DNA from: Cellulosimicrobium funkei
GTDB lineage: Bacteria > Actinomycetota > Actinomycetes > Actinomycetales > Cellulomonadaceae
Assembly: GCF_001019615.1 (NCBI RefSeq)
Contig: NZ_JNBQ01000026.1
Location: forward strand, 1 to 55,396
DNA length: 55,396 nucleotides
Direction of reading: 5' to 3'
Below are positions 1 through 7,046 of the stretch, one piece after another. The notes under the pieces were generated by a model. That model made no database searches. It was not told where the DNA came from and was given only the letters and a program-made list of their open reading frames with translations. The translations under genes and the position numbers were made by a program. Each line of letters begins with the position of its first letter. Within the stretch, counting starts at the first letter, position 1.

Positions 1-237
1 CGCGGCGGCGCTCACCGTGGTCGCGTGCCGCCGGGCGGCGCGGCGCACGGGGTCCTCCTGGGCGAGCCCGTGGAGCGAGGGCTCGGGCGCGCGCGTCGCC
101 GCCCGGACGACCAGCACGACGGCGACGCCGAGCCCCACGAGCACGGCCAGCACGGCACCGCTCCACAACAGGTCGTAGCCCGCCGGGAGGAAGAGGTCGA
201 CGCCCTGCGGCTCCTCGGGCGAAGTTTGTATCAACAC
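1..237 (-). CDS. Partial small membrane protein, N-terminal part only
   Basis: The reverse strand is open from a GTG at 237 to the window edge with strongly GC-biased third codon positions, so it is probably the first 79 codons of a real gene. The visible product has a short polar N-terminus, one hydrophobic segment at about residues 24-45 (LLWSGAVLAVLVGLGVAVVL) and then a positively charged cytoplasmic-looking stretch rich in Arg and Ala. TTG at 234 is an alternative start. I do not recognise the family. The gene is divergent from the phosphotransferase gene and shares its intergenic region, including a large palindrome. Confidence 0.5.
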   Translation of the reverse strand, partial: MLIQTSPEEPQGVDLFLPAGYDLLWSGAVLAVLVGLGVAVVLVVRAATRAPEPSLHGLAQEDPVRRAARRHATTVSAAA

Positions 238-243
238 ATCAGT

Positions 244-272
244 ACATTCCCACGGCGACCCGGGTCGGTCAA
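244..272 (-). promoter_or_regulatory. Candidate promoter of the partial membrane protein gene
   Basis: Reading the reverse strand, TTGACC (272-267) is followed after 17 bases by GAATGT (249-244), and the GTG start lies six bases further on. That spacing would give a leaderless or nearly leaderless transcript, which is common in actinobacteria. The -10 match is weak, so this is tentative. Confidence 0.35.
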
Positions 273-301
273 GACCCGCCGGGCGCCGCGCCGTCCGGCG
301 C

Positions 302-333
302 CGTGCATGAGAGGTCTCTCATGCACGTCTCAC
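302..333 (+). promoter_or_regulatory. Palindrome plus TCTCAT 11-base direct repeat ahead of the phosphotransferase gene
   Basis: Bases 302-327 form a perfect inverted repeat, 12 bases per arm around a 2-base centre, whose core is TGAGAG-GT-CTCTCA. Its right arm is also the first unit of a direct repeat: TCTCAT at 317-322 and TCTCAC at 328-333, exactly 11 bases apart. The same spacing and hexamer occur ahead of the gene at 1793 and ahead of the two-component operon. Direct hexamers with an 11-base period are the usual site form for OmpR/PhoP-family regulators, and one such regulator is encoded nearby. Confidence 0.6.
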
Positions 334-366
334 CGCCGACCCACGCGCGTGCGGTGCGCTGGGCTC

Positions 367-1728
367 ATGACGCTCGCCCCTCCCGCGCCCGACCAGCGCG
401 CCTGGCTCGACCTGCTCACCGCCCCCGAGGCGGGAGAGCTGCTGGCCGTGGCGCTCGGCGCCGACGGTGCGAGCCTCGACACGTGGCGCGTGCACCAGGT
501 GCACGCGCGCCCCGGCGCGGAGGTCACGGTCGGGTACGACGTCGTCGCGCGCCGGGCGCTCGCGGCACGCCCGGACGCGGCGGCCGCCACGGTCGACGCC
601 GCCGAGTACCTGCTCGCCACGACGGCGCCCCTGTCGCCGGACGCGGCCGGACCCGGCGTCGTCCGTCTCGCGGACGGACCGCGCGTCGTGCACGTGTGGC
701 GGCACCCGGCCGACCCGATGCTGCCCGGCCTCGCGGCGGCGTGCGACGCGGGCGAGCTCACGCGCCGGCTCGCGGCCTCGGGGGCGCTCGTGCCCGGCGA
801 GGCCGTCGAGTCGGTGATGATGGTCGCCTACCGCCCCCTGCGGCGCGCGGTGCTGCGCGCGCGGACGTCCGCGCGCACGGTCTACGTCAAGGTGGTCCGG
901 CCGGACCGGGCGCGCGCGCTCGTCCGTCGGCACGACCTCTTCCGGTCCACCACCGTGAGCGCCCCGCGCTGCCTCGCGTGGGACGACGACGGCGTGGTCG
1001 TCCTCGAAGAGGCGCGCGGCCCGTCGCTCGCGCAGCACCTCGCGGCGCTCGACCCGGACGACCAGCCCGGCGCGATCGACCCGCGCGAGCTCCTCCGCGC
1101 GCTCGACGCCCTCCCGGCGCGCGCGACGACCCTGCGCCGCCGCCCGGCGTGGGCCGAGCGCATCGAGCACTACGCGGCGTCGGCGCTCGCGGTGCACGGG
1201 CTCGACGCGGACCGGGTGGACCGCGTCGCGCGCGCGGTCCGGACGGCCGTCACGACGCGCGACCCCGGGCCGGTCGTCGCGACCCACGGCGACTTCTACG
1301 AGGCGAACGTCCTGCTCGACGTCCCGGCGGCACCCGGCGACCCCGCCTCGCGGGGACGCGCCCGCGTCGGCGTCCTGCTCGACGTCGACACGCTCGGCCC
1401 GGGCCGCCGCGTGGACGACCTCGCGTGCCTCGTCGCGCACCTCGCCGTGCTCCCGACGCTCGCCCCCGCGACGTACGGCGGCGTGGGGGCGCTGGTCGAC
1501 CGCTGCCTGGCCGTGTTCGACGAGCGCGTCGACCCCGCGGCGCTGCGGGCGCGCGCGGCCGGCGTCGTGCTGTCCCTCACGACGGGCGCGGCGTCGCGCG
1601 ACCTCGCGGACGCGTGGCTGCGGGTCGCGGAGGAGCTGCTGGACGCGGCCCTCGGGACGGTCGCCGACGAGCTCGTCCCCGTTCCTGAGAGCACTCTCAT
1701 CGGCGCCTCCTCGGCATCTCACGGGTGA
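367..1728 (+). CDS. Aminoglycoside phosphotransferase (APH)-family kinase-like protein
   Basis: The 453-residue product has the C-terminal hallmarks of the APH/choline-kinase fold. These are a THGDFYEANVL motif (H307, D309 as the expected catalytic base, N314) and, about 25 residues later, LLDVDTLGPG with D339/D341 placed for metal binding. A plausible N-lobe Lys is in VYVKVV near residue 178. The fold phosphorylates hydroxyls on small molecules or proteins; the substrate here cannot be read from sequence, and resistance should not be assumed. The frame is open further upstream, but coding character and the regulatory repeats place the start at ATG 367. It has no strong Shine-Dalgarno, so a leaderless message is possible. 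The last codons contain the regulatory repeats of the next gene. Confidence 0.75.
   Translation: MTLAPPAPDQRAWLDLLTAPEAGELLAVALGADGASLDTWRVHQVHARPGAEVTVGYDVVARRALAARPDAAAATVDAAEYLLATTAPLSPDAAGPGVVRLADGPRVVHVWRHPADPMLPGLAAACDAGELTRRLAASGALVPGEAVESVMMVAYRPLRRAVLRARTSARTVYVKVVRPDRARALVRRHDLFRSTTVSAPRCLAWDDDGVVVLEEARGPSLAQHLAALDPDDQPGAIDPRELLRALDALPARATTLRRRPAWAERIEHYAASALAVHGLDADRVDRVARAVRTAVTTRDPGPVVATHGDFYEANVLLDVPAAPGDPASRGRARVGVLLDVDTLGPGRRVDDLACLVAHLAVLPTLAPATYGGVGALVDRCLAVFDERVDPAALRARAAGVVLSLTTGAASRDLADAWLRVAEELLDAALGTVADELVPVPESTLIGASSASHG
1686..1722 (+). promoter_or_regulatory. TGAGAG-CA-CTCTCA palindrome and three-unit 11-base repeat
   Basis: A perfect 14-base inverted repeat (1686-1699) has the same core as the palindrome at 302-327. 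Overlapping it are TCTCAT (1695), CCTCCT (1706) and TCTCAC (1717), each starting 11 bases after the last. The site overlaps the end of the phosphotransferase gene, 70-107 bases upstream of the ATG at 1793. It is most simply read as the operator of the exported-protein gene. Confidence 0.55.
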
Positions 1729-1792
1729 CCGCGAGGCTCGCACCATGCACGGCCGAGGGGTCGTGCGCACCATCGGACGAAGGAGAAGGATC

Positions 1793-2197
1793 ATGAAGGC
1801 ACGCAGCGCATGGATCGTCACCGGGGCGCTCGGCGCGGTCGGTCTCGGGGCCACGGTGGCGACCGCCCAGGGGGCGTTCGACGCCCCGGAGCCGGCGACC
1901 GTCTCGCCCTCGGTCCAGGTGAGCACGTCGTCGAGCACGCCGACCGACGCGCCCACCACGTCCGCGACGCCCAGCCCGGCCGACGTGCAGAACGGGACGT
2001 CGATCACGACGGTCACGGCGAACACCTCCGCCTCCCCGAGCACCGCGGGCTCGGCGAACACGTCCGGCTCGGCCGTGACGAGCCAGACCCCGAACACGCC
2101 CAACACCCCGCCCACGGCGAACACGGCGAACACGCCGCAGACCCCGAACACCCCGCCCAGCCCGGTCACGCCGCCGTCGCCGCAGTCGGCCGACTGA
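1793..2197 (+). CDS. Ser/Thr/Pro-rich exported or membrane-anchored protein
   Basis: The start is ATG 1793, preceded by a strong AAGGAGAAGG; an upstream in-frame ATG at 1745 lacks one. The 134-residue product has a short basic N-terminus and a hydrophobic segment at about residues 6-26 (signal peptide or anchor). The rest is low-complexity sequence of Thr, Ser, Pro and Asn with TPNTP-like repeats. No enzymatic motif is visible. Such sequence is typical of wall-spanning or mucin-like extracytoplasmic stalks. The gene lies downstream of TCTCAT-type repeats and converges with the response regulator gene, so I infer it is a target of the adjacent two-component system. Function unknown. Confidence 0.65.
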   Translation: MKARSAWIVTGALGAVGLGATVATAQGAFDAPEPATVSPSVQVSTSSSTPTDAPTTSATPSPADVQNGTSITTVTANTSASPSTAGSANTSGSAVTSQTPNTPNTPPTANTANTPQTPNTPPSPVTPPSPQSAD

Positions 2198-2299
2198 TCT
2201 CGGCGCCCGGCTGATCGACCGGACCGCGCGACCGGGCCGCACCCGGGTCTGCGGGTCACGAGGGACCACCTCGGGACCTGCGGGCCCGGGTTCGGCGCG

Positions 2300-2968
2300 T
2301 CAGCGGGTGGCGTCGGCCAGCCGGTAGCCCATGCCGCGCACGGTGACGAAGTGCTCGGCACCGAGCTTGTTGCGCAGGTAGCGCACGTAGACGTCGACGA
2401 CGTTCGAGCCGGGGTCGAAGTCGTATCCCCACACGCGCGACAGGAGCTGCTCGCGGCTGAGCACCTGGCCCGGGTTGCGCAGGAACGCCTCGGCGAGCGC
2501 GAACTCGCGCGCGGAGAGGTCGACCTCGCGGTCGGCGGTGCGGGCGCGGCGCGTGCGCAGGTCGAGGCTGAGGGCGCCGTGCGTGAGCACCGTGACCTCG
2601 CCCGCGGGCTCGGTGCGCAGACGCAGCCGGATCCGCGCGAGGAGCTCCTCGAACCGGAACGGCTTGGCCATGTAGTCGTCGGCGCCGCCCTCGAGCCCGG
2701 CGACGGTGTCCGTGACCGACGTGCGCGCGGTGAGGATGATGACGGGGATCGCGTTGCCCGTCTCCCGCAGGCGGCGCAGCACGGTGAAGCCGTCCTGGTC
2801 GGGCAGGCCCAGGTCGAGCACGAGCAGCGCGAAGTCGCCGGTGCTGGCGAGGTCGAACGCCTCTCGCCCCGTCGCGACCGTCGTGCTGGCGTAGCCCGCC
2901 GAGCGCAGGCCCTTCGCCACGAACGACGCGATGCGGGTCTCGTCCTCCGCGACGAGGATCTGGCTCAC
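2300..2968 (-). CDS. OmpR/PhoB-family response regulator
   Basis: The 222-residue protein has a receiver domain (acidic pocket at E8-D9, phospho-acceptor D52 in VLDLGLP, conserved Thr in ILTAR and Lys in MAKPF) followed by a winged-helix DNA-binding domain from about residue 125 (SAREFALAEAF, VWGYDFDPGSNVVDVYVRYLRNKL). Its GTG start overlaps the kinase stop by four bases, so it is translationally coupled to its cognate kinase. The regulator is likely to bind the TCTCAT 11-base direct repeats ahead of its own operon and the neighbouring genes; this is inferred from site architecture and proximity. Confidence 0.9.
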   Translation of the reverse strand: MSQILVAEDETRIASFVAKGLRSAGYASTTVATGREAFDLASTGDFALLVLDLGLPDQDGFTVLRRLRETGNAIPVIILTARTSVTDTVAGLEGGADDYMAKPFRFEELLARIRLRLRTEPAGEVTVLTHGALSLDLRTRRARTADREVDLSAREFALAEAFLRNPGQVLSREQLLSRVWGYDFDPGSNVVDVYVRYLRNKLGAEHFVTVRGMGYRLADATR

Positions 2969-4659
2969 CGGGTGGTCCTTCCGTCGGGGGCGGGGTGCGC
3001 GGGCGGGTGCTGGTCGTCCGGCCCGACGGCGGGCGGCACGGCCGGCGCGGGCCCGGAGGTCGGCGGGGGCAGCGAGGGGGTGGCGGCCGACGGCGCGCTC
3101 GGCACGGTCGGCGCGGTGAGCGCACCCGGTGCCTGCCCGTGCCGCCCGTCGAGCGCGGGAGCGTGCGGCCCGACGGCGTCCGCACGCGCCCCGGAGGACG
3201 GGCCCGCGACCGGGGCGAGCGGGAGGTCGAGCGTGAACGTCGACCCGACACCGGGCGTCGATGCGACCAGCACCCGGCCGCCGTGCCCCTCGGCGATCGC
3301 CGCGACGATCGCGAGCCCCAGCCCGGCGCCCTCGGGGTGGGTCTTTCCCGGCGTCGTCGCCTGGGCGAAGCGCTCGAAGATCCGCTCCTGCTGCTCGGTC
3401 GCGATCCCGACGCCCTCGTCGCGGACCCACACGCGCACGCGCGCGCCGTCGTCGGACACCGCCGAGCCGAGCGCGACGACGGACCCGGGCGCCGAGAACT
3501 TCACCGCGTTCGCCGCGAGCTGGAGGAGCGCCTGGGTGAGGCGCTGCCCGTCCGCGAGGACCGCGACGTCGGCGCGCGCGTCGACGAGCCAGCGGCGCTC
3601 GCCCAGCGTGCGGACCTTGTCGTGCACGTCGTCGAGGAGGCGACCGAGGTCGGTGTCGCCGGGGCGGACGAAGTCGGGGCGGCCGGCGGTCGCGAGCGTC
3701 ACGAGGTCGTCCACGAGGCGGTTCATGCGGTCGAGCTCGTCGAGCGCGAGGTCGCGCGTCTCGGCCGCGTCGGCGGCGTCGCGCGGGTCCATGAGCTCGA
3801 GGTGGCCGCGCACCACGGTGAGCGGCGTGCGCAGCTCGTGCCCGACGTCGTCGATGAGGCGTCGCTGCGACTCGAACGACCCCTCGAGCCGGTCGAGCAT
3901 GCCGTTCACGGTGCGTGACAGGTCGGAGAGGTCGTCGTTGCCGGTCACGGGGATGCGGGCGGACAGGTCCGTGTCGCCGATGCGCTGGGCGGTGCGCGAG
4001 AGCGTCCGGATCGGCTGGAGCAGGCGCCCGGCGACGACCCAGCCCACGACGCCGATGAGCACGAGCGCGCCGAGCGCGACGACGGCGTAGGTCCGGAAGA
4101 CCTGCGCGAACTCGGCGTGCTCGGCCGAGCGGTCGTAGGCGAGCACGAGCGCCGCGGGCGCCTGGTCCGCGGCGGTGCCCGCACCGCCGAGGGACTGCAC
4201 CGGAGCGACGAGGGCGCGGTACTCGGCCGTCGCGGTGCGCGGGGAGCGCAGCACGACGTCGTCCCCCGCGACGAGCGGCGCGAGCGCGGCGACGAGCTGG
4301 GGGTCGTCCTCGAGCCGCAGCCGCACGTCCTGCTGCGAGACGAGCGGCGTGCGGCCCTCCCGGAGCCCGAGGATGCCCTCGTTGTGCGCCGGGACGGTGA
4401 GCTGGATCGAGGCGACGACGACGTCCTCGGCGGACGTGAACGGCTCGCCCGTGACGGGGTTCAGCCCCGACTCCGCGAGCTGCGCGAGCTCGTTCGCGCT
4501 CCGGGTCAGGCTCTCGTCGATGCGCGCGTCGATCTGCCCGCGCTGCAGGAACCAGGCCGCGCCGCCCGCGAGCAGCAGCGCCAGGGCGGAGAGCCCGAGG
4601 AACGCCGCGAGCATGCGGGTACGGACGGTCAGCCCGGCACGACGCGCCCGGGGGCTCAT
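2965..4659 (-). CDS. Membrane sensor histidine kinase with long disordered C-terminal tail
   Basis: The 564-residue kinase has TM1 at about 16-38, an extracytoplasmic sensor region of about 150 residues, TM2 at about 190-212 and a HAMP domain to about 262. The phospho-acceptor is H274 in the HELRTP box. The ATPase domain shows an N box (LAANAVKFS), a G1 box (DEGVGIA) and a G2 box (GAGLGLAI). It should phosphorylate the coupled response regulator. The ATG overlaps the upstream gene by ATGA. After the usual kinase end near residue 480 there is an unusual 84-residue tail rich in Pro, Ala and Gly. The sensor ligand is unknown. Confidence 0.9.
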   Translation of the reverse strand: MSPRARRAGLTVRTRMLAAFLGLSALALLLAGGAAWFLQRGQIDARIDESLTRSANELAQLAESGLNPVTGEPFTSAEDVVVASIQLTVPAHNEGILGLREGRTPLVSQQDVRLRLEDDPQLVAALAPLVAGDDVVLRSPRTATAEYRALVAPVQSLGGAGTAADQAPAALVLAYDRSAEHAEFAQVFRTYAVVALGALVLIGVVGWVVAGRLLQPIRTLSRTAQRIGDTDLSARIPVTGNDDLSDLSRTVNGMLDRLEGSFESQRRLIDDVGHELRTPLTVVRGHLELMDPRDAADAAETRDLALDELDRMNRLVDDLVTLATAGRPDFVRPGDTDLGRLLDDVHDKVRTLGERRWLVDARADVAVLADGQRLTQALLQLAANAVKFSAPGSVVALGSAVSDDGARVRVWVRDEGVGIATEQQERIFERFAQATTPGKTHPEGAGLGLAIVAAIAEGHGGRVLVASTPGVGSTFTLDLPLAPVAGPSSGARADAVGPHAPALDGRHGQAPGALTAPTVPSAPSAATPSLPPPTSGPAPAVPPAVGPDDQHPPAHPAPDGRTTR

Positions 4660-4991
4660 CCGTCGCCCTGGTCGGAGCCGCTGCGGTCGTCCCCGTCGTC
4701 GTCGGACCCGCCGTCGTCGTCGGACCCGTCGTCGTGGTCGTCGTCATCGTCGTCGCTCGACGGCGGGGCGGGCGTCACACGGTCGTCGTCGTCATCGTCG
4801 TCGTCGGGCGAGGTGATGGGCGACGGGTCGCCGGTGGTCGTCGGGGCGGGGGTCGTGGGTGCGGGCGTCACGACCACGGCACCCCCGACCTCGCGGTCCT
4901 GCGGGCGCGAGGCCAGCGCGCCGGCGGCAGCCGCGCCCCCGAGCACGAGCACGAGCGCCCCCACGAGCCACGCGACGGTCCGACGAGTCAT
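4656..4991 (-). CDS. Acidic single-pass membrane protein with poly-Asp tail
   Basis: The first gene of the two-component operon encodes 111 residues. It has a basic start, one hydrophobic segment (about 6-27), a Thr/Pro linker, and then about 60 residues dominated by Asp, including runs of six to eight. The tail should face outwards and carries enough negative charge to bind divalent cations or basic polymers. It overlaps the kinase start by ATGA, so it is co-translated with the sensor and could be its accessory subunit or a target. ATG 4991 was chosen because a -10 element sits six bases upstream, implying a leaderless message. No family recognised. Confidence 0.7.
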   Translation of the reverse strand: MTRRTVAWLVGALVLVLGGAAAAGALASRPQDREVGGAVVVTPAPTTPAPTTTGDPSPITSPDDDDDDDDRVTPAPPSSDDDDDDHDDGSDDDGGSDDDGDDRSGSDQGDG

Positions 4992-4997
4992 GGGCCC

Positions 4998-5030
4998 AGT
5001 ATCCGAGAGCAGGATGAGACGCACATGAGA
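4998..5030 (-). promoter_or_regulatory. Autoregulatory promoter: three-unit TCTCAT repeat and -10 element
   Basis: On the reverse strand the hexamers TCTCAT (5030-5025), TCTCAT (5019-5014) and TCTCGG (5008-5003) have an exact 11-base period and run into GATACT (5003-4998). The start ATG lies six bases further on. No good -35 is visible; the repeats occupy its place, as at activator-dependent OmpR-class promoters. The same boxes ahead of two neighbouring genes make autoregulation plus a small local regulon likely. Confidence 0.6.
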
Positions 5031-5049
5031 AGCGGGGCTGCGCGATGTA

Positions 5050-5063
5050 TCTTGATGTCAAGA
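5050..5063. promoter_or_regulatory. TamR/MarR-like palindromic operator ahead of tam
   Basis: TCTTGATGTCAAGA is a perfect inverted repeat (six bases per arm, two-base centre), 41 bases before the tam start. MarR-family TamR of Streptomyces is known to control trans-aconitate methyltransferase and TCA-cycle genes through an AT-rich palindrome of this general kind. The assignment rests on that resemblance and the identity of the downstream gene. No MarR-family gene lies in the window. Confidence 0.5.
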
Positions 5064-5104
5064 ATGTTGATGCCGAAAGAGTCCGCTCGACGACTGGAGC
5101 ACCG

Positions 5105-5875
5105 ATGCCCCGCGACTGGGATCCCGCCCTGTACCTGAGCCACGCCGACGAGCGCTCCCGCCCCTTCGCCGACCTGCTCGCCCGCGTGCCCGTCGACGCC
5201 CGGACGGTCGTGGACCTCGGCTCCGGCCCGGGCCACCTCTCCGCGCTGCTGCACGCGCGCTGGCCCGGGGCGACGATCACCGGCGTCGACGCGTCGCCCG
5301 CGATGGTCGAGCGCGCGCGGCGGGACGCCTCCGCCCCCTGGGTCCGGTACGAGCTCGCCGACGTGCGCACCTGGGCACCGCCCGCCCCGGCCGACGTCGT
5401 CGTGAGCAACGCGACCCTCCAGTGGGTCCCTGACCACCTCGACCTTCTCGCCCGGCTCGCGGGCCACGTCGCGCCCGCCGGGGCCCTCGCCTTCTCCGTG
5501 CCGGGCAACCACGACGCCCCGAGCCATCGACTGCTCCGCGAGATCGCCGCCCGCCCGCCGTACGCCGAGCACGCGTCGGGCGTCGACCGACCGGGAGCGC
5601 ACGACCCGGAGGCGTACCTTGACCGGCTCGCCGGGCTCGGCTGGGCCGTCGACGCGTGGGAGACGACCTACCTCCACGTGCTCCACGGGCCCGACCCCAT
5701 CCTGCGCTGGATCTCCGCGACCGGCGCGCGCCCCGTCCTCCAGGCGCTGCCCGACGCCGAGCGCGCCGCGTTCGTCGCCGAGTACGCCGCGGCGCTCCGG
5801 GGGGCGTACCCCGAGCGCGGGTACGGCACGGTCCTGCCCTTCCGCCGTGTCTTCGTCGTCGCGACGCGCGCCTGA
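5105..5875 (+). CDS. tam: trans-Aconitate 2-methyltransferase
   Basis: The 256-residue enzyme transfers a methyl group from S-adenosylmethionine to trans-aconitate, which otherwise inhibits aconitase. Family features follow the E. coli Tam pattern: N-terminal WDPALYLSHADERSRP, SAM-binding motif I VVDLGSGPGHLSALL (about 35-49), VDASPAMVERAR (acidic ribose-binding residue), SNATLQWVPDH, and the C-terminal ATGARP and LPFRRVFVVA segments. Length matches the usual 250-260 residues. ATG 5105 has GGAG at 5096; an upstream in-frame ATG at 5045 would place the palindrome inside the gene and is less likely. It is divergent from the two-component operon. Confidence 0.9.
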   Translation: MPRDWDPALYLSHADERSRPFADLLARVPVDARTVVDLGSGPGHLSALLHARWPGATITGVDASPAMVERARRDASAPWVRYELADVRTWAPPAPADVVVSNATLQWVPDHLDLLARLAGHVAPAGALAFSVPGNHDAPSHRLLREIAARPPYAEHASGVDRPGAHDPEAYLDRLAGLGWAVDAWETTYLHVLHGPDPILRWISATGARPVLQALPDAERAAFVAEYAAALRGAYPERGYGTVLPFRRVFVVATRA

Positions 5876-5925
5876 CCCGACCCGCGCCGCGTGCTCGACC
5901 CCGACCGGGGCAGGAGCCGCCGCGG

Positions 5926-6945
5926 TCAGCCCCCCGCGAGCCAGTCGTCGACGCCGGTCAGCAGACGCTGCTTCGTGCCGCCCGAGGCGCGACTCGCCCG
6001 GATCGACGACCGCGCGAGCGCGGCCAGCTCGTCGTCCGAGAACCCGTGCTCGTGGCGTGCCGTCTCGTACTGCGCCACGAGGCGGGACCCGAAGAGGAGC
6101 GGGTCGTCGGCGCCGAGCGCGACACGGGCGCCGGCGTCGACGAGCGCCCCGAGCGGGACCTGCCCGGCGTCCTCGTAGACCCCGAGGGAGACGTTGGAGG
6201 CCGGGCAGACCTCGAGCGCGATCCCGCGGTCCACGACGTCGTCCAGCACCCGCCGGTCCTCCGCGGACCGCACGCCGTGGCCGAGCCGGTCGGGGACGAG
6301 CTCGCGCACCACCTCGTGCACGTGCGCCGGCCCCAGCAGCTCGCCCCCGTGCGGCACGGACGCGAGCCCGGCCCGTCGCGCGATCGCGAACGCGCGCGCG
6401 AACTCCGCCGTGTCCCCGCGGCGCTCGTCGTTGCTCAGGCCGAACCCCACGACCTCCCCGGCCCCCTCGCCCGCGTACTGCGCCGCGAGGCGCGCGAGCG
6501 TGCGCGCGTCCAGCGGGTGCCGCATGCGCGACGCCGCGACGACCACCGCGACCTCCGTCCCCGTCGCGGCGCTCGCGGACCGCGCCGCGTCGAGCACGAT
6601 CTCCACGGCCGGGGTGATGCCGCCGACGAACGGCGCGTACGACGTCGGGTCCACCTGGATCTCGAGGCGGCCCGACCCCTCCGCGGCGTCGTCCTGCGCG
6701 GCCTCGAGCACGATGCGGCGCATGTCGGCCTCGGAGCGCACGCACGCGCGCGCGGCGTCGTAGAGGCGCTGGAACCGGAACCAGCCCCGCTCGGTCGGCG
6801 GCAGCCGGAGCGGGTCGCCGTCGACGAGCGCGTGGGGGAGCCGCACGCCGTACTGCGCGGCGAGGTCGCGCAGCGTCTCCGGGCGCATCGACCCGGTGAA
6901 GTGCAGGTGCAGGTGGGCCTTGGGAAGCGTCGCCAGGTCTCGCAC
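5926..6945 (-). CDS. Adenosine deaminase-family amidohydrolase
   Basis: The 339-residue zinc hydrolase is expected to deaminate adenosine or a related purine nucleoside to the inosine form in the cytoplasm. Visible metal and catalytic residues are H13 and H15 in the HLHLHFTGS strand, H199 and E202 in PHGGE, H223 in GHGVR, and D280-D281 in GADDP. The HFTGS and HGGE variants differ from classical LEGS/DGS and HAGE signatures, so a related substrate is possible (aminodeoxyfutalosine or methylthioadenosine type). GTG 6945 is the start that keeps the full N-terminal metal motif. It lies 100 bases downstream of the NarL-type regulator, same strand. Confidence 0.8.
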   Translation of the reverse strand: MRDLATLPKAHLHLHFTGSMRPETLRDLAAQYGVRLPHALVDGDPLRLPPTERGWFRFQRLYDAARACVRSEADMRRIVLEAAQDDAAEGSGRLEIQVDPTSYAPFVGGITPAVEIVLDAARSASAATGTEVAVVVAASRMRHPLDARTLARLAAQYAGEGAGEVVGFGLSNDERRGDTAEFARAFAIARRAGLASVPHGGELLGPAHVHEVVRELVPDRLGHGVRSAEDRRVLDDVVDRGIALEVCPASNVSLGVYEDAGQVPLGALVDAGARVALGADDPLLFGSRLVAQYETARHEHGFSDDELAALARSSIRASRASGGTKQRLLTGVDDWLAGG

Positions 6946-7046
6946 ACGGGGAGTCTGTCACGCGGACCCGACCCGCGCGTCGCGCACGGGGCAGGGTCCC
7001 GACGGCAGCCCGCCCCCCGTACGGGCCCCGTCACACCGGACGCCGG

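Noticed and set aside
25-366. N-terminal extension of the phosphotransferase frame to base 25
   Set aside because: The extension has non-coding composition, would overlap the divergent membrane gene and would bury the regulatory repeats inside the gene.
303-1688. 461-codon Arg-rich frame overlapping the phosphotransferase gene
   Set aside because: The other frame has the HGD and DxD motifs and normal composition; this one is nearly all Arg, Ala, Gly and Pro.
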